Assembly: GCA_018710885.1 (NCBI GenBank)
Contig: DVJA01000060.1
Span: 1 to 6,467, forward strand
DNA: 6,467 nt
Reading direction: 5' to 3'
Source of the DNA: Scatomorpha merdigallinarum
Lineage (GTDB): Bacteria; Bacillota; Clostridia; Oscillospirales; Oscillospiraceae
Below are positions 1 to 5,731 of this stretch, in pieces (the first letter of the stretch is position 1; the number at the start of each line of letters is the position of its first letter). A program made the position numbers and the translations under genes. The notes below the pieces were generated by a model. It saw only the letters and a program-made list of their open reading frames with translations. It did no database searches and had not been told where the DNA came from.

Positions 1-49
1 GAATTTCTCCTTCTAACTCTTGAACGTGCGTATACTTCCTTTTTGTCAT
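1..49 (-). CDS. IS3-family transposase OrfA, N-terminal fragment (runs off the window)
   Basis: An ATG at 49-47 opens a frame reading MTKRKYTHVQELEGEI before the left edge. A (K)KYTHV-E-E-EI start is typical of the small helix-turn-helix OrfA proteins of IS3/IS150 elements in Firmicutes, where it precedes the DNA-binding helices. OrfA normally binds the inverted repeats and is joined to the OrfB integrase by programmed -1 frameshifting; that part is outside the window. The SD is a G-rich AGGGGG at 62-57, 7 nt before the ATG, and it forms the 3' arm of the hairpin at 57-90. Only 16 codons are visible, so whether the gene is intact cannot be judged. Identification rests on the peptide start plus the adjoining terminal repeat. 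Confidence 0.7.
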   Translation of the reverse strand, partial: MTKRKYTHVQELEGEI

Positions 50-56
50 ACGAACA

Positions 57-90
57 CCCCCTGTATAGGTTTATTTTCCTACACAGGGGG
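57..90 (-). promoter_or_regulatory. Hairpin that masks the transposase ribosome binding site
   Basis: Bases 57-69 and 78-90 are complementary over 12 of 13 positions (one A-C mismatch at 65/82) around an 8-nt AT loop. In minus-strand RNA the 3' arm contains the AGGGGG SD of orfA. A transcript entering from outside would carry both arms and hide the SD. There is no U-run after the 3' arm on the minus strand, so it is not an ordinary terminator in that direction. This matches the known strategy in elements such as IS10 and IS50, in which read-through mRNA is not translated; its function here is inferred. Confidence 0.65.
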
Positions 91-101
91 CCTTTTGTCT
101 A
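73..101 (-). promoter_or_regulatory. Candidate transposase promoter inside the IS end
   Basis: On the minus strand TAGACA (101-96, 5/6 to TTGACA) is followed after 17 bp by GAAAAT (78-73, 4/6 to TATAAT). Transcription would begin near base 66, within the hairpin's 3' arm, so the element's own mRNA would lack the 5' arm and leave the SD exposed. The -10 match is only moderate. Confidence 0.35.
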
Positions 102-127
102 TTGTCCGTTTTTACTGGTTCAGTTCA
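99..127 (-). repeat. IS terminal inverted repeat (left)
   Basis: Read on the minus strand from 127 to 99, this is TGAACTGAACC + AGTAAAAAC + GGACAATAG. The 5'-TG and the spacing between the ACC and GGAC blocks fit IS150-group termini. The matching right repeat is not in the window, so the pairing is inferred. Confidence 0.68.
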
Positions 128-153
128 CAGTCACGCTGTACGGAGGCGTTTTC

Positions 154-1287
154 TTATCCCAGCAGCCGGGCCAGGAGCGGGCGGTGGACGCTGACCGCGC
201 CCTTGGGGCAGAACTCCTGGCAGCAGAAGCAGCGTATACACTTTTTCGCGTCAATCTGCGCTTTGCCGTTTACCACGTGCGCGGCCTTGGCCGGGCAGAC
301 CTCGGCGCACTTGCCACAGCCGACGCACTTAGCCTTGTCTACCTTGGGACCCGTGCCGAAACCACGGCGCATGAAGGCACTGACAATGGGTATCCTTGTG
401 CGGAAATCTATTTTGCCGCCCACTGGCAGGCGCTTGAAGTCGGGAAGGGCAAACTCGTCCGGGTCGCCGCTTATGGCGAGGTCATGCCAGTCGGCCGGGC
501 ACAGGCCGCGGGAGATGCTCTCGGCCACTGTCGGCGCGTCTGCGGCCTCCATGCCGATGAGGTGGGCGCAGACCAGGTCGGCGTTAAAGGGCGTGTCCGC
601 GGCCAGGATGGCGCCCATGTGCCGCGGCTCACCCTGGGTCGGGCCGTTGCCCTCCATGCAGTCCACGGCGTCTACTATCGTCAGGCGCGGGGCATTGTAG
701 AGCGCGAGGTCTACGAGCATGGAGCAGAAATCGGGCGTGTTGGGGTAGAGATAGTGCATCTCCGGCTTGCGCGTGCCGGGTATGCTGCCGAAGAAATTCT
801 TCACCGCGCAGGTCATGCCCGCCATGCCATGGGTTTTGAGCTTGGCGAAGTCGATGATTGCGTCGGCCTTTTTGAGCCACGAAGTGTAGGAGAACGACTT
901 TGCTGTCTTGCCCTCTGGGAAGCGCACCTCTTCGGTTTCAAAATCCTCGTTGAGTTCGCCGCCCGCGCGCTCAACGGCGTCTATGCCGGCGCCGTGGTAG
1001 ACGGAATGCACCCAGGCGGCAGTATAGGGCCCGCCGGGGCTGTCGCCAACGATGACGTGCGCGCCGCGCGAGACCAGCATGCGCGTGAGCGCAGCCACCG
1101 CTTCGGGGTGCGTCACGGCCGCGCTCTCGGGGCTCATGCGGGAGACGAGGTTGGTCTTGATGGCGATGGTCATGCCGCTCTGCACCCAGTCTAGGCCGCC
1201 GAGCGGCTCAAGGACGGCGGCAAGTGCGGCGTCCAAATGCTCCGGCGAGTAGTCGCCACAGGCGGTGATGCTGACGTTTATAGACAA
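154..1287 (-). CDS. DUF362 domain protein with C-terminal 2x[4Fe-4S] ferredoxin domain
   Basis: A 377-residue protein. DUF362 spans roughly residues 38-240, with IKTNLV at 43-48, GDSPGG at 81-86, the signature K-L-K-T-H...KNFFG at 149-167, and a DAVDCMEGNGP block at 206-216. The C-terminus carries two ferredoxin motifs, CX2CX2CX3CP, with cysteines at 321/324/327/331 and 350/353/356/360; an extra Cys355 sits inside the second. This should bind two [4Fe-4S] clusters. No signal peptide or membrane span is evident, so it is probably cytoplasmic. The family is widespread in anaerobes and I cannot assign it a reaction; an electron-transfer or redox-linked role is inference from the clusters. The start is TTG at 1287-1285, chosen because AAAGGAG (1303-1297) lies 9 nt upstream. 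The gene is monocistronic in this window and diverges from ilvE. No terminator lies between its stop and the IS end. Confidence 0.88.
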   Translation of the reverse strand: MSINVSITACGDYSPEHLDAALAAVLEPLGGLDWVQSGMTIAIKTNLVSRMSPESAAVTHPEAVAALTRMLVSRGAHVIVGDSPGGPYTAAWVHSVYHGAGIDAVERAGGELNEDFETEEVRFPEGKTAKSFSYTSWLKKADAIIDFAKLKTHGMAGMTCAVKNFFGSIPGTRKPEMHYLYPNTPDFCSMLVDLALYNAPRLTIVDAVDCMEGNGPTQGEPRHMGAILAADTPFNADLVCAHLIGMEAADAPTVAESISRGLCPADWHDLAISGDPDEFALPDFKRLPVGGKIDFRTRIPIVSAFMRRGFGTGPKVDKAKCVGCGKCAEVCPAKAAHVVNGKAQIDAKKCIRCFCCQEFCPKGAVSVHRPLLARLLG

Positions 1288-1331
1288 GGACTTGGACTCC
1301 TTTCACAACAAATCACTGTATTGACTATCAT

Positions 1332-1359
1332 ATTTTACGAAATTTTCACGGCTTGTCAA
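1332..1359 (-). promoter_or_regulatory. Promoter for the DUF362 gene
   Basis: On the minus strand there is a perfect TTGACA -35 (1359-1354), a 16-bp spacer, and TAAAAT (1337-1332, 5/6). Transcription would start near 1325, giving a leader of about 38 nt before the TTG start. This is a good housekeeping-sigma match in the AT-rich gap between two divergent genes. Confidence 0.6.
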
Positions 1360-1361
1360 GA

Positions 1362-1395
1362 TTCTATATGCAAAAAGCACAATATATGATATCAT
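1362..1395 (+). promoter_or_regulatory. Candidate ilvE promoter region with a short palindrome
   Basis: TATGAT at 1385-1390 (5/6) could be the -10 for the aminotransferase gene. The best -35 at 17 bp is only TTCTAT (1362-1367, 3/6), so the promoter may be weak or activator-dependent. A perfect 10-bp palindrome ATGATATCAT (1386-1395) overlaps the -10 and could be an operator half or chance in AT-rich DNA. The leader to the ATG would be about 60 nt, too short for a T-box. Confidence 0.3.
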
Positions 1396-1457
1396 GTAAA
1401 CAGAATCGGCCTGTCTTGGAGAGAGCAGAGCCAAATATAACAGGAGGGATAGACAAC

Positions 1458-2528
1458 ATGGAGAAGATAGCAATCACCCTGACAACATCCCCCAAGGAGA
1501 AGGTGCCGAGTAACCAGCTCGGCTTCGGCAAGGTCTTTTCTGACCACATGTTCCTCATGAATTACGACGAGGGCCAGGGCTGGCACTCGCCGCGCATCGT
1601 ACCCTACGGACCGATCGAACTCATGCCCTGCGCAAACGTGCTGCACTATGCGCAGGAGATCTTTGAAGGCCTCAAGGCCTACCGCACCGAGGAGGGCACC
1701 GTGCAGCTCTTCCGTCCGACGGAGAACATCAAGCGCATGAACAACTCGGCTCTGCGCATGTGCATCCCGCCCGTGCCCGAGGATATCTACCTCGAAGCGC
1801 TCAAGACCCTTGTCTCGGTGGACGAGAGCTGGGTCCCGCACGAGTACGGCACCAGCCTCTACCTGCGCCCGTTTATTATCGCCACTGACGCGCAGCTCGG
1901 CGTCCATGCGGGCCACCACTACCTGTTCTGCATCATCGCTTCGCCCTCCGGCAGCTACTACGCCGGCGGCATAGACCCGGTGCGCATCATGATCGAGAGC
2001 CGCGACGTGCGCGCGGTGCGCGGCGGCACCGGCTACGCCAAGTGCGGCGGCAACTACGCGGCCAGCATGCGTGCGGGTGAGGAGGCCGAGAAGAAGGGTT
2101 TCGCCCAGGTGCTCTGGCTCGACGGCGTGCACATGAAGTACATCGAAGAAGTCGGCGCCATGAACGTAATGTTCAAAATTAACGGCAAGGTCGTCACACC
2201 CGACATCTCCGGCGGCACGGTCCTGCCCGGCATTACGCGCAAGAGCTGCATCGAGGTCTTGAAGGACTGGGGCTATGAGGTCGAGGAGCGCGACATATCC
2301 GTTGACGAGCTGATTGAAGCCGCCGAGAGCGGCGCGCTGGAGGAGGCCTGGGGCGTCGGCACGGCCGCCGTCGTCTCACCGATGGGCGTCCTGGCGTACA
2401 AGGATGTGGAGCACGTCATCAACAACAACGAGATAGGGCCGCTGACGCAGAGGCTATATGACGAGCTCACGGGTATTCAGTGGGGCAAGCTGCCCGATAC
2501 CCGCGGCTGGATAGTCAAAGTCTGCTAA
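1458..2528 (+). CDS. ilvE: Branched-chain amino acid aminotransferase (fold-type IV PLP enzyme)
   Basis: This 356-residue cytoplasmic enzyme transfers the amino group between Leu, Ile or Val and 2-oxoglutarate: the last step of branched-chain synthesis, or the first of breakdown. The sequence follows the larger BCAT type (about 350 aa, as in eukaryotic BCATs and many Firmicutes) rather than the about 310-aa E. coli IlvE. Visible landmarks are LHYAQEIFEGLKAYR at 62-76, an LFRP block at 84-87, the PLP Schiff-base lysine K195 in GTGYAKCGGNY (190-200), EVGAMN at 231-236, which supplies the glutamate that contacts the cofactor, and phosphate-binding GTAAVVSP at 301-308. The redox CXXC of human BCATs is replaced by A-V-V-S. 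The frame is open upstream to 1353, but ATG 1458 is chosen because AGGAGG (1442-1447) sits 10 nt before it. The gene stands alone and ends just before a strong terminator. No other ilv or leu genes are nearby, so the in vivo direction is unknown. Confidence 0.93.
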   Translation: MEKIAITLTTSPKEKVPSNQLGFGKVFSDHMFLMNYDEGQGWHSPRIVPYGPIELMPCANVLHYAQEIFEGLKAYRTEEGTVQLFRPTENIKRMNNSALRMCIPPVPEDIYLEALKTLVSVDESWVPHEYGTSLYLRPFIIATDAQLGVHAGHHYLFCIIASPSGSYYAGGIDPVRIMIESRDVRAVRGGTGYAKCGGNYAASMRAGEEAEKKGFAQVLWLDGVHMKYIEEVGAMNVMFKINGKVVTPDISGGTVLPGITRKSCIEVLKDWGYEVEERDISVDELIEAAESGALEEAWGVGTAAVVSPMGVLAYKDVEHVINNNEIGPLTQRLYDELTGIQWGKLPDTRGWIVKVC

Positions 2529-2548
2529 ACCGCAGCAGCGAAAACCTA

Positions 2549-2591
2549 GAGGCCGGGACGGGCACACCCGTCCCGGCCTCGTGCCGTTTTT
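2549..2591. terminator. Bidirectional rho-independent terminator between ilvE and the M3 peptidase
   Basis: A perfect 14-bp GC-rich stem (GAGGCCGGGACGGG, 2549-2562, with its complement at 2567-2580) encloses a CACA loop. On the plus strand it is followed by GTGCCG and then TTTTT (2587-2591), which overlaps the stop codon of the opposing peptidase gene. On the minus strand it is followed by TAGG and TTTT (2544-2541). Both convergent genes can therefore end here; the U-runs are offset by 4-6 nt, so efficiency may be less than ideal. Confidence 0.85.
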
Positions 2592-4281
2592 AGAGGTTTT
2601 GTTCCGCAAGCCAGGCGCTGGCCTCTTCGGCGACGCCGCGCAGAGTGTCGGGGCTGAAGGGTGAGTCAAGCCCGGCCTGCTCGAGCAGCTCGAGGAAGGT
2701 CAGCGTGCCCGCCGGGCGGGTGTAGGCCATGTACTTGGCCCAGGCGGCGTCCTTGTCGTGGCGCAGCATGGCCCAGAATTGCAGCGAGATGGTCTGAGCG
2801 AGGCAGTAGTCAATGTAGTAGAAGGGGCTCTCATAGATGTGCCGCTGCCGCTGCCAGGCACGGCCCGAGGCGTAGAAGCCCAGGGATTCCTCCGGCTTGA
2901 GCCAGGGCATGTAGACGCCGGCAAGTTCCAGCCAGGCGGCGTTGCGCTCGGCGGCGCTGTACTCCGGGTGCTCGTAGCACACGTGCTGGAAGTGATCGAC
3001 CAGGGTGCCGTAGGGTATGAAGGTCAGCGCATCGGCCAGGTGCTGCCAGCGGAACTTGTCCGCATACGCGCCGAAGAAGCTCTCTGCCCAGGGCTCGGCG
3101 AAGAACTCCATGCTCATGGAGTGCACCTCGCAGGCTTCGAGCGAGGGCCACTGGCTCTCTGCGGGGATGATGTCTCGCGCCAGATACTTGGCGAAGGCGT
3201 GTCCGGCCTCATGGGTGATGACTTCCACGTCGCCGCTCGTGCCATTGAAGTTGGCGAAGATGAAGGGAGCCTTGTATTTTTGCAGGCTGGTGCAATAGCC
3301 GCCTCCTGCCTTGCCGGGACGCGAGAGCACGTCGAAGAGCTCGTTTTCAAACATGAAGTCTATGAACTCTGCGGTCTCGCCGCTCAATTCGTGGTAGAAA
3401 CGGCGGCCGGCTGCAAGTATCTCTTCGGGCGTGCCGGTGGGCTTCGCGTTGCCGTCGGGGAACCACATGGCGCAATCCGCGTAGCCCATGGGCAGGCTCT
3501 TGCCCAAACGGCGGGCCACGACTTCGTAGACCCGCGTGGCGATGGGCACGATGTACTCACGCACAGCGGCGCGGAAACTCTCGACGTCCTCCTTGCCATA
3601 GCAGTTGCGCACCATGCGGTCGTAGCCCAGAGGCGTGTAACCGTCGTATCCGAGCTTTTTGCCCATGGCGTCGCGCAGCGCTACAAGTTCGGAGTATATT
3701 TCGTCAAGGCGCTGCTCATTTTCCTCGTACCAGGCGTTTTCAGCGCTCCATGCCGCCGCGCGCCGCTCGGGGTCAGGGTCCTGCTTGAGCGGGGAGAGCT
3801 GGGAGATGGTGTAAACCTGGCCCTCAAAGGGGATCTGAGCCGAGGCGATCAGCTTGGAGTACTCCGTCGTGAGCGCGTTTTCACGCTGCAATTCGGAGAC
3901 TATCTCCGGAGAGAAGGTGCGCAGCTCTATCTCGGCGTTGAGGAACATGAGGCGGTTGTATTTGCGCTCAAATTCCGCGCGGTACGGCGTGGCGAGCACG
4001 GCCGCGTTCCAGCGCTGGACGTGCTCTTCAAGCTCAGGCGAGGCCGAGTCGATGAACGCCACCTCGGCGTCGTAAAACTCGTCGCGCGTGTCTATGTCGT
4101 GCCGTATCTGGGCCACGGTCAGCATGGTGTCAAAACCGGCGGCGTAGGCCTCGACTTCCAGAAAGACGCGCTCAGCCTCCTCGAAGCTCTGAGCCGCCTC
4201 CATACGTCCGGCGGCCTCGGTGTAAAAGCGTCCTGCGGCCTCAAAGTCCGGACGCTCGTAGGGTATTTCGGAAAACTTCAA
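2590..4281 (-). CDS. M3-family oligoendopeptidase (zinc metallopeptidase)
   Basis: A 563-residue protein with the length and layout of the PepF-related M3 oligoendopeptidases, which hydrolyse short peptides in the cytoplasm. The zinc site is HEAGH at 357-361 (two histidine ligands and catalytic E358), with E385 in the CEVHS segment as the probable third ligand, 24 residues on. The C-terminal HIYESPFYYIDYCLAQ block (481-496) matches the conserved His/Tyr-rich segment that helps bind substrate in the family. The N-terminal ~200 residues are helical and charged, as expected for the lid that limits substrate size. No signal peptide. The start is TTG at 4281-4279, supported by GGAGG (4295-4291 region) 10 nt upstream inside the end of the preceding gene. 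That gene's TGA overlaps this TTG (shared sequence TTGA), which suggests translational coupling. It is the last gene of a two-gene operon. Confidence 0.92.
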   Translation of the reverse strand: MKFSEIPYERPDFEAAGRFYTEAAGRMEAAQSFEEAERVFLEVEAYAAGFDTMLTVAQIRHDIDTRDEFYDAEVAFIDSASPELEEHVQRWNAAVLATPYRAEFERKYNRLMFLNAEIELRTFSPEIVSELQRENALTTEYSKLIASAQIPFEGQVYTISQLSPLKQDPDPERRAAAWSAENAWYEENEQRLDEIYSELVALRDAMGKKLGYDGYTPLGYDRMVRNCYGKEDVESFRAAVREYIVPIATRVYEVVARRLGKSLPMGYADCAMWFPDGNAKPTGTPEEILAAGRRFYHELSGETAEFIDFMFENELFDVLSRPGKAGGGYCTSLQKYKAPFIFANFNGTSGDVEVITHEAGHAFAKYLARDIIPAESQWPSLEACEVHSMSMEFFAEPWAESFFGAYADKFRWQHLADALTFIPYGTLVDHFQHVCYEHPEYSAAERNAAWLELAGVYMPWLKPEESLGFYASGRAWQRQRHIYESPFYYIDYCLAQTISLQFWAMLRHDKDAAWAKYMAYTRPAGTLTFLELLEQAGLDSPFSPDTLRGVAEEASAWLAEQNL

Positions 4282-4715
4282 GAGAAACTCACCTCCACGC
4301 CAATTCCCAGTTTCCTGCCCAGACGCCTGATAGCTCCGGCGCCGGCTTTCTCGTTGAACGAGTCCATGAGCGCCTTGAAGCGCATGAGATCGGCGGCCTC
4401 GCCTGGCCAGTATTCACAGAGCGCGTCTTCGCCGACGTCGTCCATGACCTCGGCGAGCGCCACAAGCGCGACGTATATGTCGTCGAGGGCGCCGAGTCCG
4501 TTGTCAAGCGGCAGCGCGAAGTACGCCGCAGCTATGCCGAGCTTGAACTTCGACCTCTTGGAGACGCGGCCGTCGCGTATCAGCATGGTCAGGGTGTAGA
4601 GTATGTCCGGCGCGCCGGCGGCTATCTTGGCGAGCTTTCCGGCTCCAAGCCTGTCTGCTCCGGACAGCGCCGCGTCACGGACACTGTGGTAGGTATCCTT
4701 CATGTATTCTGCCAT
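4278..4715 (-). CDS. DUF1232 (YkvA-like) small protein
   Basis: A 145-residue protein of unknown function. The core at about 54-92 matches the DUF1232 pattern: a basic lead (SKRSKFK), a hydrophobic stretch IAAAYFALPLD (61-71), a short Gly/Leu turn, then LDDIYVALVAL (77-87). P69, D71, D78 and D79 are the usual conserved positions. The hydrophobic stretches are short and could be membrane-associated; I would not call firm transmembrane helices. The acidic end of the core (EVMDDVGED, 89-97) and the basic C-terminus (IRRLGRKLG, 129-137) lie outside the domain. The start is ATG at 4715-4713 with AAGGAGG (4729-4723) 7 nt upstream. It is the first gene of an operon with the M3 peptidase and overlaps it at TTGA. 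No functional link between the two families is established to my knowledge. Confidence 0.75.
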   Translation of the reverse strand: MAEYMKDTYHSVRDAALSGADRLGAGKLAKIAAGAPDILYTLTMLIRDGRVSKRSKFKLGIAAAYFALPLDNGLGALDDIYVALVALAEVMDDVGEDALCEYWPGEAADLMRFKALMDSFNEKAGAGAIRRLGRKLGIGVEVSFS

Positions 4716-4747
4716 GTCGGCTCCTCCTTGTGCATTTTATCGTCTAC

Positions 4748-4776
4748 ATTTTATACCGCCGGCCGGGCTTTGTAAA
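4748..4776 (-). promoter_or_regulatory. Promoter of the DUF1232-M3 peptidase operon
   Basis: On the minus strand TTTACA (4776-4771, 5/6) is separated by 17 bp from TAAAAT (4753-4748, 5/6), itself part of TATAAAAT. The start site would be near 4741, about 25 nt before the ATG. This is a strong housekeeping match and implies short-leader, probably constitutive transcription. Confidence 0.65.
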
Positions 4777-4980
4777 TCCCGAGCGCGGCGCAATTACCGC
4801 CAATTTCCATACGTCGAAAAAAGTGACAGCTATCGAGTAATTTAGCACTAAATTCGTCTGTAGACTTTCGCCGATATTAGTCGAAAACACAGTTGCGCAA
4901 AACCATGCTTATGATGTAGAATCTACATGTATTAACTTTTAGTTAACATTTTGCGCTTATTTACAGATTTCATGTGGATT
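4777..4980 (+). promoter_or_regulatory. xpt upstream region: palindrome cluster, possible promoter and structured leader
   Basis: This gene-free stretch is more AT-rich than its surroundings. It holds three short inverted repeats: AATTTAG-CA-CTAAATT (4839-4854), ATGTAGA-A-TCTACAT (4914-4928) and TTAACT-TTT-AGTTAA (4932-4946). The last two are enclosed by GCGCAAAA (4895-4902) and its complement TTTTGCGC (4949-4956), so RNA across 4895-4956 could form a three-way junction. Candidate -10 boxes are TATGAT (4910-4915) and TAGAAT (4917-4922, 18 bp after a poor TTGCGC -35 at 4893). If either is used, the 4914-4928 palindrome is better read as an operator. I find none of the purine aptamer's conserved blocks here. 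Confidence 0.4.
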
Positions 4981-4994
4981 GGAGGCGAGTGCCC

Positions 4995-5567
4995 TTGCAG
5001 CTTCTGGAGCAGCGTATAATTGCCGACGGGGAAGTTCTGCCCGGCGGCATACTTAAGGTTGACGGCTTCCTGAACCACCAGATTGATCCTCAGCTCCTCA
5101 CCGCCATGGGCGAGGAGTTTTACCGCCTTTTTGCGGGCGAGGGTGTGAACAAGATACTTACTATTGAGGCGTCGGGCATCGGACCGGCCTGCTTTGCAGG
5201 CCTGGCTTTCGGTTGCCCTGTTTTGTTTGCCAAGAAAAACCGCACGTCGAATCTCGCGGGCGAGTTCTGGACGAGCCGGGTCTACTCTTTCACCCACCAC
5301 GTCGAGAACACCATACTCGTGAGCAAGAAGTACCTCGGCCGCGGTGACTGCGTACTCATCATAGACGACTTCCTCGCAAACGGCGCGGCCCTTGACGGGC
5401 TCATAACCCTCTGTGAAGAGGCGGGGGCCGAAGTCGCGGGCGCAGGCATCTGTATAGAGAAGGCCTTCCAGCCCGGCGGCGAGCGCATCCGCGCGCGCGG
5501 CGTGCACGTCGAGAGCCTTGCACGCATAAAGTCTATGACGGACGACGGCCAGATCGAGTTCTGCTGA
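4995..5567 (+). CDS. xpt: Xanthine phosphoribosyltransferase
   Basis: Cytoplasmic salvage enzyme: xanthine + PRPP gives XMP + PPi, feeding GMP synthesis. The 190-residue product closely follows Bacillus Xpt (194 aa) as I recall it: LKVDGFLNHQIDPQLL (20-35), TIEASGIGPA (56-65), VYSFT (96-100), the PRPP-binding loop VLIIDDFLANGAA (120-132), IEKAFQPG (154-161) and VESLARI (172-178). The start is TTG at 4995-4997, because GGAGG (4981-4985) lies 9 nt before it and the protein then begins MQLLEQRI, matching the family's N-terminus. An in-frame GTG at 4974 precedes the SD and is unlikely; a GTG at 4989 is only 3 nt from the SD. No purine permease gene follows directly; instead a riboswitch and a BMP lipoprotein gene lie downstream with no terminator before the riboswitch. 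Confidence 0.94.
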   Translation: MQLLEQRIIADGEVLPGGILKVDGFLNHQIDPQLLTAMGEEFYRLFAGEGVNKILTIEASGIGPACFAGLAFGCPVLFAKKNRTSNLAGEFWTSRVYSFTHHVENTILVSKKYLGRGDCVLIIDDFLANGAALDGLITLCEEAGAEVAGAGICIEKAFQPGGERIRARGVHVESLARIKSMTDDGQIEFC

Positions 5568-5600
5568 CGTGCCGTAAACAAGATTAACACAGTATTTAAG

Positions 5601-5676
5601 CTTCAGCGATATATACCGGGGAATATGGCCCCGGCGTCTCTACCCAGCCCCGTAACAGGCCGGACTATCGGTGAGG
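5601..5676 (+). ncRNA. Purine (guanine-type) riboswitch aptamer
   Basis: The three-way-junction fold can be traced base by base. P1 pairs 5601-5611 with 5666-5676 (10 of 11, one G-G mismatch). P2 is CCGGGG (5616-5621) with CCCCGG (5629-5634), closing the loop AATATGG. J2/3 is CGTCTCTAC (5635-5643). P3 is CCAGCC (5644-5649) with GGCCGG (5658-5663), one A-C mismatch, closing a loop that contains CCGTAAC. GG in L2 and CC in L3 can form the known loop-loop contact. The binding-pocket equivalents in B. subtilis xpt numbering are U22 (5612), U47 (5637), U51 (5641) and C74 (5665). C74 specifies guanine/hypoxanthine over adenine, and U51 argues against the 2'-deoxyguanosine variant. It lies 33 bp after the xpt stop codon and before the BMP lipoprotein gene. 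Confidence 0.93.
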
Positions 5677-5685
5677 TGCCTAAGT

Positions 5686-5727
5686 GCCCTCTTCTGGCAG
5701 AGACGTTGCCCGGAGAGGGCTTTTGTT
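5686..5727 (+). terminator. Riboswitch expression platform: intrinsic terminator with competing antiterminator
   Basis: GCCCTCT (5686-5692) pairs with AGAGGGC (5714-5720), with further pairing of CTGGCA (5694-5699) against the TTGCCCGG side (5706-5713). TTTTGTT follows at 5721. Alternatively GAGG from the 3' strand of P1 (5673-5676), with GC at 5678-5679, can pair with GCCCTC (5686-5691), breaking both P1 and the terminator. That predicts an OFF switch: ligand stabilises P1, freeing the terminator arm. The antiterminator pairing is inferred. Confidence 0.8.
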
Positions 5728-5731
5728 ATGG

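Larger units (their letters stand above)
1..127 (-). mobile_element. Left end of an IS3-family (IS150-like) insertion sequence, partial
   Basis: On the minus strand the element begins at base 127 with TGAACTGAACC, a 9-nt variable stretch, then GGACAATAG. This matches the IS150-group terminal repeat as I recall it (TG-ACTG-ACC, nine bases, GGAC), with the expected TG end. Inside it come a hairpin (57-90) and the start of an orfA-like reading frame (49 to 1). The rest of the element, including orfB with the DDE integrase, the other inverted repeat and the second target-site duplication copy, lies beyond the left edge. The end sits only 26 bp past the stop codon of the DUF362 gene, in the same orientation, so the element probably inserted into that gene's 3' flank. 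The family assignment rests on the repeat layout and on 16 residues, so the subgroup is tentative. Confidence 0.75.

Noticed and set aside
57..96. Hairpin plus CCTTTT read as a plus-strand rho-independent terminator
   Set aside because: No plus-strand gene ends before it in the window and the T-run is only four bases. The minus-strand SD-masking role explains the structure better, though a secondary terminator role is not excluded.
43..1194. A plus-strand open frame antisense to the DUF362 gene
   Set aside because: It lacks any family motif, and the opposite strand carries DUF362 and ferredoxin motifs with a good SD. It would also span the IS terminus.
1361..1457. A T-box or attenuator leader for ilvE
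   Set aside because: The leader is under 100 nt and has no specifier stem, no T-box sequence, no terminator and no leucine/valine-rich leader peptide.
1353..1457. N-terminal extension of the aminotransferase from further upstream in-frame codons
   Set aside because: The frame is open to 1353, but this covers the probable promoter and the SD; family length and the AGGAGG position support ATG 1458.
2758..4599. A long plus-strand open frame of 613 codons antisense to the M3 peptidase and DUF1232 genes
   Set aside because: It is a mirror of GC-rich coding sequence: no recognisable domain, composition dominated by V/G/A/R/H, and the opposite strand encodes a clear HEXXH peptidase.
4777..4980. 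A purine riboswitch or a PurR-type PurBox pair before xpt
   Set aside because: The conserved aptamer blocks (ATATGG, TCTAC, CCGTAA, GACTAT) are missing. CGAA/TTCG tetramers occur but not as inverted pairs at the 16-17 bp spacing I expect for PurBoxes.
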